NCBI GenBank assembly: GCA_028277545.1
Contig: JANQGB010001457.1
Location: forward strand, 1 to 16,702
Length of the DNA stretch: 16,702 nucleotides
Source of the DNA: Phycisphaerae bacterium
GTDB lineage: Bacteria; Planctomycetota; Phycisphaerae; UBA1845
Reading direction: 5' to 3'
A model generated the notes under the pieces. The model was not told where the DNA came from. It saw only the letters and a list, made by a program, of their open reading frames with translations, and made no database searches. Position 1 is the first letter of the stretch, and the number at the start of each line of letters is the position of its first letter. The position numbers were made by a program, and so were the translations under genes. Of the stretch, positions 7,077-14,200 are shown piece after piece.

Positions 7077-9413
7077 TTAGCCGGCGAAGGACGCCCCGAG
7101 GACCTGGTAGTCCAACAGGTCCACGTCGTCATCACCGTCGAAGTCGAACAGGTCGCATCCGGCGGCGGGTGAGTCGGCGGCGGGGCCCGTCAAGCAGCCC
7201 TCCAGCCGGGCAAAGTCCTGCCAGTCAACGTCACCGTCCACATCGTAGTCGCCAGGCAGCCAGTCGCCGAGTGCGAAGTTGGCCTCGCTGTAACCGGCCC
7301 GCTCGATCAGTACGGCGGGGCGAAGGACCTCCGCGTAGCCATCCTTCACCGCGCTCAAGGGGTAGTAGGTGCCGCCGGGCTCGGTGCCGAGCCGTGTAAC
7401 GATGAAGAAGCCGTTGCCATCCGTCTGGGCAAGCGGAAAGCCGTTGCCCTTGACGGTGGCGTCGTCTATGGGCTCTCCGGTTGCCCCATCCGTTACCCGG
7501 CCGTACACGGCTCCCACCACGGTGACGGCGGGGTCTCGCCAGGGCATTTCTGGCGGCGGGGCGGGCTCGGCGAAGGCGTTGGACGCTACATAGGGATACC
7601 AGGTCCAATCGGCGCCGGCGTCCGAGGTGCTGGCGTAGGAATAGGTGCAGATGCCGTCAGCGCCGGCGTCCTGGGCGTACTCTATCTGGTCCAGGCTGTC
7701 GGCGAAGTCGTTCAGGTAGATGCCCGGCCCGACGAAGAGGTGCCGGCCGTACGACCAGACGAGTCCCTGATCAACCCAGTTACGATACCAGCTCGGGTAG
7801 GCGTCATCGTCGTAATAGGTCATGGGAATACCCGCGTCGAGGTAGCCCATCTCCATCCACTCGCGCCAGTTCTGGAACAGCGCCCAGGAACTGGTGGACT
7901 GGAAACTTGGCGGTGCATTGCCCCAGGTGATCAACGCGGCGCTGTGCCTGCGGGGCTGGTTCGGATCGGCGGCGGTCACCGCGACCTCCAGTTGGGCTCG
8001 TCGGACGAGCTCGGTGATTCCCCGTCGGCGGAAGTCGTTCCAGGGGCCGTAGCCAGTGCTGGGGGTGCCCGAGTAGCCGGTGACCTGCCTGAACCGGGCC
8101 AGCCCGGACTTGTCGTACCAGGTGTAGGCTGGATAGCCAGCGTCCGTGCTGGTGTAGCGGATGTAGTCCCAATGAATGCCGTCGACATCATATTCGGTGA
8201 GCAATTCGCGCACGATCGAGAGGAGGTAGTCCTGGACGTCGGGGGACCCAGGGTCGAGCACGTACTTGCCATCGACGGTGGCGGGTCCGCCGCCGGTACT
8301 GCTTCGCGGTACCATCAGCCACTCGGGGTGGGCGGTCAGTATCGAGTTGCCGCTGGGCGGCCAGGCCGTGCTGACGCGGAAGGCGACCAGCCAGGGGTGG
8401 ACCTCGATGCCGTTGGCGTGGGCCTGCTGAACGAGATACGCCAGCGGGTCTATTCCACCGCTGATGTCCGTCGCCTTGGGCAGGATGGCTGAGTTCCAAT
8501 ACGCGCCGTGTCCGCTGCCGGAGGTGTCCTGGTAGGCCAGTACTTCGGCCACGATGGCGTTGTAATTGCCCGCCACGGCCCGGGCGACCATGGCGTCGAT
8601 CTGTGCGGCACTCTTGAAGCCCGTGTGAAAGGCGTCGGCCCAAAAGCCGCGGAATTCAGGCGACACGAGGCCCTCTTCCACGAAGACGGCCATGACCGTC
8701 TTGCTATCGTCCATGACGACGGTGGTCTCCGCAGCACTGGGATTCGCTACCTGGGCACCGACAGAAACCTCCCAATGATGGAATTGGTACCCTGGAGCCG
8801 CGGCCGCGGAGATGGGCACCACCTCGTTCAGGTACCGCGCGTAGGGTCCCCCTTCCAGCGGGTCGGTGCTGCCCCACGCAGCGGGGCTGGCCTCCATGGT
8901 TAGTTGCACCTCGCTCGTTTCCGGAGTGAAGCGTACCGCGTCGGCGATAACCACACTGGGGTTGGCCGAGTTGCCCAGGGTGACGTAGCCTGTGGTCCCT
9001 TCCTCAAAGGCGAAGGAGCCCAGCACGAGCCACGTCTCACCAGCGGTCTGCTGGTTTACAGGGATTGTGATGGAACCTGAAGCGTGATTGACTGTGAATG
9101 GCGCGTTATCGGCCCTGTTACTTCCTTGTACGTACCAGACGGCGACCTGGTACACGCCCGCTTCGGGCAGATGGGGCCGCCATTCAGCCAGCGCGGGAGC
9201 GCCGCCGCCGCTGGTGGTGAGCGTCCAGTCGTAGTCTGCGCCGTGTGGGTTGCCGTAAGCTCCTGAATTCCACGCTCCATGCAGCAGCGTGAAGTCAGGA
9301 TCGCTGTTGTCAACTGTAATGACCTGCCCGGCGGCCGTGTGGGCCAGGACCGTCAGGGCGACGAGAAACAGCACACAGCTATTGATTGCGTGTGAGCCTG
9401 GATGGGGCTTCAT
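7077..9413 (-). CDS. Secreted GHL10 glycoside hydrolase-like protein with dockerin-like tail
   Basis: A 778-residue exported protein, probably acting on polysaccharide outside the membrane. Order: Sec signal peptide 1-29; golvesin C-terminal-like beta domain about 31-163 (VDNSDPDF, YDWTLTTSGG, VYQVAVWY, ADAVRF); divergent InlB B-repeat-like domain about 168-245 (EASPAAWGSTDP, PGYQFHHWE, VMAVF); GHL10 (DUF187) TIM barrel about 253-612, opening FRGFWADAFHTGFKS, with HPWL at 339-342 and DGIHWDYIRY at 411-420, whose Asp is a plausible catalytic residue; carboxypeptidase-regulatory-like beta domain 632-716 (GRVTDGATGEPIDDATV); dockerin-like pair of Ca loops 719-778 (DYDVDGDVDWQDF, DFDGDDDVDLLDY). 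ATG 9413 is chosen because the signal peptide starts there and GGAAAGG lies just upstream. Substrate is not predictable. Confidence 0.9.
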   Translation of the reverse strand: MKPHPGSHAINSCVLFLVALTVLAHTAAGQVITVDNSDPDFTLLHGAWNSGAYGNPHGADYDWTLTTSGGGAPALAEWRPHLPEAGVYQVAVWYVQGSNRADNAPFTVNHASGSITIPVNQQTAGETWLVLGSFAFEEGTTGYVTLGNSANPSVVIADAVRFTPETSEVQLTMEASPAAWGSTDPLEGGPYARYLNEVVPISAAAAPGYQFHHWEVSVGAQVANPSAAETTVVMDDSKTVMAVFVEEGLVSPEFRGFWADAFHTGFKSAAQIDAMVARAVAGNYNAIVAEVLAYQDTSGSGHGAYWNSAILPKATDISGGIDPLAYLVQQAHANGIEVHPWLVAFRVSTAWPPSGNSILTAHPEWLMVPRSSTGGGPATVDGKYVLDPGSPDVQDYLLSIVRELLTEYDVDGIHWDYIRYTSTDAGYPAYTWYDKSGLARFRQVTGYSGTPSTGYGPWNDFRRRGITELVRRAQLEVAVTAADPNQPRRHSAALITWGNAPPSFQSTSSWALFQNWREWMEMGYLDAGIPMTYYDDDAYPSWYRNWVDQGLVWSYGRHLFVGPGIYLNDFADSLDQIEYAQDAGADGICTYSYASTSDAGADWTWYPYVASNAFAEPAPPPEMPWRDPAVTVVGAVYGRVTDGATGEPIDDATVKGNGFPLAQTDGNGFFIVTRLGTEPGGTYYPLSAVKDGYAEVLRPAVLIERAGYSEANFALGDWLPGDYDVDGDVDWQDFARLEGCLTGPAADSPAAGCDLFDFDGDDDVDLLDYQVLGASFAG

Positions 9414-9508
9414 TCCCTTTCCTTTCCGGTGCGGGGCGGCACGCGCGCCGCGTCGCGTCAAGCATGACCAGACTGGCTGGCGACCCGGGCCCCGGGCCTG
9501 TCTGGCAC

Positions 9509-9517
9509 ATTATAGCA
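9509..9517 (-). promoter_or_regulatory. Extended -10 promoter of GHL10 gene
   Basis: Read on the minus strand, this is TGCTATAAT: a perfect TATAAT (9514-9509) preceded by the TGn extension. No good -35 is present at the usual distance, which fits extended -10 promoters. Transcription would start near 9502, giving a leader of about 90 bases before ATG 9413. Confidence 0.6.
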
Positions 9518-9834
9518 GCAGGACGTCTGGGCGCGCAGGCCTGTTATGACAGACGGAGACGCCGGGGTGAGTAATCTGCGCACAGTGCGTGGAACTCTGC
9601 AGCAGTCCAAATAACCTTCCAAGTGTCTCGCGAGCGACCATCCATCTCGGACGAATCCACTGGTGCTGCGCTTCACAACGCCGGACTTGACAGGAACCTC
9701 GCACGCTCGCTTCCGGAGCGCGCCGCGCCGCGTGCCGCGTGTTGCCCGGCCCGGGTGTTACTCCAGAGTGGCTGCAATCGTGCCAGCAATGCAGGTTTTC
9801 GGACCTTAACTAAACTGGCGCGCGTTCACACCGG

Positions 9835-9864
9835 AAACGGCAAAAAACGGCACCTAAACCGGCA
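9835..9864 (+). repeat. Three phased AAAC(C)GGCA direct repeats
   Basis: AAACGGCA occurs at 9835-9842 and 9845-9852, and AAACCGGCA at 9856-9864. The starts are 10 and 11 bases apart, roughly one DNA helical turn. They lie about 50 bases upstream of a possible promoter for the PEP-CTERM gene, so they could be an activator site. No regulator is identified. Confidence 0.45.
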
Positions 9865-9892
9865 ATATCGCCTCTTAAGCCTTGTTCCGCCG

Positions 9893-9921
9893 TGATACTG
9901 CGGTTATCATGCTTATATACT
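9893..9921 (+). promoter_or_regulatory. Possible promoter and operator of the 10175 gene
   Basis: TATACT at 9916-9921 is one mismatch from the -10 consensus. The -35 position is poor (tgatac). A TGATA-N7-TATCA inverted repeat (9893-9909) covers that position, so a bound protein could control this promoter. The resulting leader would be about 245 bases, which is why confidence is low. Confidence 0.35.
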
Positions 9922-10174
9922 GTTCGCGTGCTTAAGGTCGTCTCGACGCTGGTCTCGCGTAGCAGTCGAGTGACCCGGGGCACGAGGGGAGGAGGCGTCA
10001 TCCAGCAGACTTTTGGTTCCCCACGATTGCACAGAGGAGTAAGGGCGGTATTGGTGCCGCCCAGGGTGGATAGAAGTGTCAGGTCCAACCGGAATCGCTC
10101 GGCGCGAAACACGCGAATGTGGCCGGCGGTCCCGGTGACGACCGGGGTTTGCAGCCCAGGAGGAGTAACAGGAC

Positions 10175-10903
10175 ATGAGAAGTCTATTGGCAGTTAGTTT
10201 AGTGTTGGTCTTCGCCACAGCCGCTTCGGCGGACTATGTCGATAACTTCGACTCATATGCCGACCAGGCCGCGTTCGACGCCGTCTACGGTGACAGCGGA
10301 ATGACGCTGGATCAGGCCAAGGGGTACAGCGACGGGCAGTCGATGAGCAACGCCAGCCGGGCCGCGTCGTGGTATGAGTTCGACCAGGGTTTTGTAGCCA
10401 CTGATGCCAGCCCCCTGACCATCTCGGTCATGGTTGACGTCGACAACCTCCACTGGTGGACCCGCAGTTGGCTGCAGCTCTACTCTTACGACGTGGAGCA
10501 GAACCTTCAGGACATCGTGGGGCTGGGCTTCACGTCATCCGGCGACCAGACCAAGTACCACTACCGCGGTGGTGCTGACCCGCTGTGGGGCTGGGGCTCC
10601 ATCGACGACCTGAGCGGCAACCCCGTCTTCGATCGCACGACGGAATGGACCAAGCTGACGGCCATCGTCAAGAGCACCACGATCGAGTACTATGTCAATG
10701 ACGTGATGGGCCTGAGTGTCGCGAAGCCTGCCGGCGCTACTGACGTGCTCTACAACAAGCTGAACTTCGGAACGAGCTACAGCTCGCAGGAGGACGTCTG
10801 GTTTGACGACTTCCAGATCATTGGTGCGCAGGTTCCCGAGCCGGCCACGCTGACTTTGCTGGGCCTGGGTGGTCTGGCCCTGGCGCGCCGGCGCCGGGCG
10901 TAA
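10175..10903 (+). CDS. Secreted PEP-CTERM protein with lectin-like beta-sandwich
   Basis: A 242-residue exported protein. Residues 1-19 form a Sec signal peptide (MRSLLAVSLVLVFATAASA). Residues about 20-217 look like a concanavalin A/LamG-type beta-sandwich: opening DNFDSYADQAAFDAVYGDSG, aromatic strands (WWTRSWLQLYSY), a strand WTKLTAIVKSTTIEYYVNDV, and closing VWFDDFQIIG. The C-terminus is a PEP-CTERM signal: VPEPATL at 220-226, a hydrophobic LLGLGGLALA, then RRRR. Processing by an exosortase is expected; none is in the window. AGGAGG (10158-10163) precedes the ATG by 11 bases. The sandwich resembles the module at about 936-1136 of the neighbouring 1507-residue protein. A surface or matrix binding role is inferred; the ligand is unknown. 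Confidence 0.88.
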   Translation: MRSLLAVSLVLVFATAASADYVDNFDSYADQAAFDAVYGDSGMTLDQAKGYSDGQSMSNASRAASWYEFDQGFVATDASPLTISVMVDVDNLHWWTRSWLQLYSYDVEQNLQDIVGLGFTSSGDQTKYHYRGGADPLWGWGSIDDLSGNPVFDRTTEWTKLTAIVKSTTIEYYVNDVMGLSVAKPAGATDVLYNKLNFGTSYSSQEDVWFDDFQIIGAQVPEPATLTLLGLGGLALARRRRA

Positions 10904-10989
10904 TACGTAGCTGCTCGCGCCGCTGAGAGGCGGGGTGGTTCGGTAAACGGTCGATGCCACCTCCTCCGGCCAGCAGCGATCCTGAGACG

Positions 10990-11007
10990 GTCCTTCTCGA
11001 GAAGGAC
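10990..11007. promoter_or_regulatory. Perfect 18-bp palindrome
   Basis: gtccttctcgagaaggac reads identically on both strands. It lies between the PEP-CTERM gene and the modular protein gene, 9 bases before a larger stem-loop. With no loop it is a poor RNA hairpin and a better candidate for a dimeric-protein operator. Confidence 0.5.
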
Positions 11008-11015
11008 GACGACAC

Positions 11016-11062
11016 GACATGCTCCGTTTCGTCGACGCAACGGCGGAGCGGAGCATGTCTTT
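11016..11062 (+). terminator. Candidate stem-loop terminator after the PEP-CTERM gene
   Basis: gacatgctccg (11016-11026) pairs perfectly with cggagcatgtc (11049-11059) across a 22-base loop, followed by only three T residues. The 11-bp stem is strong but the T run is short and the loop long, so termination efficiency is uncertain. It separates two plus-strand secreted-protein genes. Confidence 0.45.
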
Positions 11063-11202
11063 AGCGGCCGAGGTGCCGCGGCCCAGGGGGACGGGCTGTA
11101 GTGGTCGATCCGCACAGCGGTGACGCCGAGAAGCAGGGTTTTTCGGGCCAGCCGACTGGAGAGGCGGGCGCCCAGGGAAGGTACATACTAGGAGCAAGAG
11201 TT

Positions 11203-14200
11203 ATGAGAGTTGTTAAGCGACTGGCTTTGTTGAGCGTGCTGGCCGTACTGGCTTGCCCGATCATGGCTGGGGCGGAGCCTTTTCCTTCTGAAGTCGTCGG
11301 CTTTAACGGCCCACCGATCGATGACCCCGCGACGTCACAGGAGATGTTCCAGCGACCGGAGTGGAACACGACCACCTGGGAGAACCTCGACAAGCTCGGC
11401 GAGTGCGAAAGCTCCGGTGACCTATGCGTGAAGGACGAGGACTGCGGCGGCGGAGAGGCGTGCGACAAGCAGATTGGCACGTGCAGTGAGACCGGCGGTG
11501 CCTGTGCCTACGACCGGGAGTGTCCGGAAGGTGAGACCTGCCTGGGTGAGGGCGGCTTCGCCTCTAACGACGCTTACCGGGCGTCGGGCCTGCAGACCGA
11601 GGGCGCGGCTGCCGAGGAGGTCTTCTTCACCTGGGCGGAGGACGCCGACAATGCCTTCTGGGTGCGTCTCAGTTCGTTTAACGGACAGGAGCGGCCGAAC
11701 CCCTCGCTGCACACCGAGGGCAAGGTGCGCTTCAAGATGACCAATCGTAGCGAGTTGTTCTGGGGCGAGATCGGCCTGTGCCTGGGCATTCGCGAGACAG
11801 ACGAGGTGGTGCCCCAGTTGCATGACGGCGGCACGCTCGGCGACATCGAGTGGGTCGGCGTAGACACCACAGTCAACGGTATCACCGTAGGCGAAGACGG
11901 AATCGTGAACACCGAAGCCACCGGTGACGACGTACAGGAGTACCCGGTCGGTACCGACCTGGTTGCCCTGGAGCTTCCGCTGGGTACCGCTGTCATCTCG
12001 CCCGGCCCCAACGGTACGATCGAGACCGGGACCGCCGGTGACGACGAGGAGCGATTCGGCTACTTCCTGTCGCCGGCTGGCACGCGCGTACCGTTTCCGG
12101 CCGCCACATTCCCGCCGCACGTCAGCCCCTACGTCATCGAGTACGACCTGGCTACGGGCTACGTGACGGTAAACGGCACGCCGCTGGAGGGTGGCATCGC
12201 CGGCTTCACCGGTGACGGCGACCTGACCACGCCGAACAGCCGCGGCACGCTCGAGCACCTGGCCATCACCTACGTCAGCGCCGGCCCCAACCGGGCCATC
12301 GACTTCGCCATCGACGAACTTCAATTCGAGGCGCCGGAGCCGGACCCGGTCCTTCCGCCGACGGTTGTCGCTCCGATCATTGCCGACGACGTCGAGGTCG
12401 TGGTCACCGACCTTATGCCCTCGGTTGATAGAGTCGAACTGCTGCTTAACGGCAGTTTCCTGATGGGCGAGGACGTCACCGACAACAGCGACGTGGTGTT
12501 CACCATTACCCCGGCGGTCGAGGGTGACTACTACACCGCCACCCAGCGCGACAGTTTCACCAGCACCACCAGCCCGGAATCGGCGGCGGTGTACGTGCTT
12601 CCCGAGGCATCGCCTTATTCCTTCTCGATCGTGATCGACGAAGACGGCAACGGTAGCTGCTCGCCGGTCGGCAACTGGGAGTTCGTTGGCGTTACCGAAG
12701 TCGACAGCGGCCCGGTGCCTCGGGGCATGAATCTCTTCACCAACAACGGCGTCTGGCAGGAGATTAACATCCCGTTGGACAACAACGACGTTGTCATGCC
12801 ATGGTATGGCGGCGACGGCATCCTGGACGCTTCTACCAGCGGCCTGTGGAGCATGGACTCGCTCTGGTTCGTAATAGCGCCGGGTGCCGAGGTTGGCGGA
12901 CCGCACGAGGTCTTCATCGACGCCGTCCAGATTCTGGACGAGTCGGACCAGGTCATCCAGACGCTGCACGACATGGAAGACGGCGTCAACTACATGCAAT
13001 ACGCTCGCGGCCAGAGCACTACGAGCCCGAGCCCCTCTGAACTCAGTACGGTTACCAGCTTTGACGGTACTACCAGCCAGCGCCTGGTGTGGACTTACGG
13101 CAGCACCGAGGCCGACGAGACGCTGGGGCTGTACCACAACATCGGGTACGCCTGCGGGACTTCGCCAACGTTCCCCGATACCGCTGTGACCATGCGCTTC
13201 CACATGTTGTGCCGTTCTGACTCGGGCAGCCCGGTGGCTCCGCCTGAAGTCGCCGGCCCGATCATCGTGGGTACGCAGGACTCGGTCCGCGTGTATCACG
13301 AAGCCGGGGCAACTGCGGTGCAGTTGTACATCAACGGCGTTCCGGAGGGAGAGGCGGTCACTCCTACCGGCACGGAGACGGACTTCACCGGTCTGTCACT
13401 GGCGGTGGGGGCGTCCATCTCTGCCACCCAGACCACGGTCCTGGGCGAGAGCGACCTGGCCTATCCGCGGGCGGTGACGGACATGCCGCTGCCGCCGGTC
13501 GTGGCCGATCCTATCGCGCCGGGCGGCGACGAGGTAACGATCACCAACATCCTGCAGCAGCCTTTCGCTGCGGCGTCAGAAGTGACAGTTTATGTGAACG
13601 GCATCGAAGAGGGCAGTGCCACGCCGACCGGTGAGACGACAGTGGTGACCGTCGGTGTCAACCTGGTAACCGGCGACGACGTCACCGCCACGCAGACGGT
13701 GAACGGCGAAGTCAGTGACGAGTCGGCCGCAGTCATGGTCGGGTTCCCTGCCCCGGTGCTCTACATGGCACCGGCAGCCGGAGACGACACGGTGCGGGTC
13801 ATGGATCTGCACGCGCTGGTCGACAGCGTGACCGTGACCGTCGATGACTCGACCGACTACTCCGTCGCCGTAACGCCTGGCACGACGGTCGTGGACGTTC
13901 CGGTCAGCGGATTGACCATGGGCAGCACCGTGGTGGCCACGCAGGCCCTGGGCGAGGTCAGCAGCGAGGTTTCTGCTTCCGAGATCGTGACCACCAACGT
14001 GCGGACCACGATCCTGTGCGACCACTTCGAGTACGACCAGGCAACCTACGAGGCCGCATGGTCGGACTCGGGATCCGCGCCGCGACTCGAACTGTCGACA
14101 GAGCTGGACGCCACCTACCCGACCGGCGAGAAGTCGCTCTACGCCGCTCCCGGCGCGCCCCGCGTGGAACGACTCCTCACGCCGAACGTTACGCCGACCG

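Larger units (their letters stand above)
9518..10174. other. Long divergent intergenic region
   Basis: More than 650 bases between the GHL10 promoter and the PEP-CTERM gene with no supported gene. Open frames here lack ribosome sites and protein-like composition. It holds three AAAC(C)GGCA direct repeats at about 10-bp spacing (9835-9864), a TGATA-N7-TATCA inverted repeat with a possible -10 box (9893-9921), and then about 245 bases that would be an unusually long leader for the 10175 gene. I recognise no riboswitch or small RNA in that leader. An ncRNA cannot be ruled out. Confidence 0.45.

Noticed and set aside
11422..13299. Minus-strand open frame of 625 codons, and similar long frames antisense to the 1507-residue protein
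   Set aside because: High GC keeps antisense frames open. They have no signal peptide, motif or ribosome site, while the plus-strand protein has many recognisable modules.
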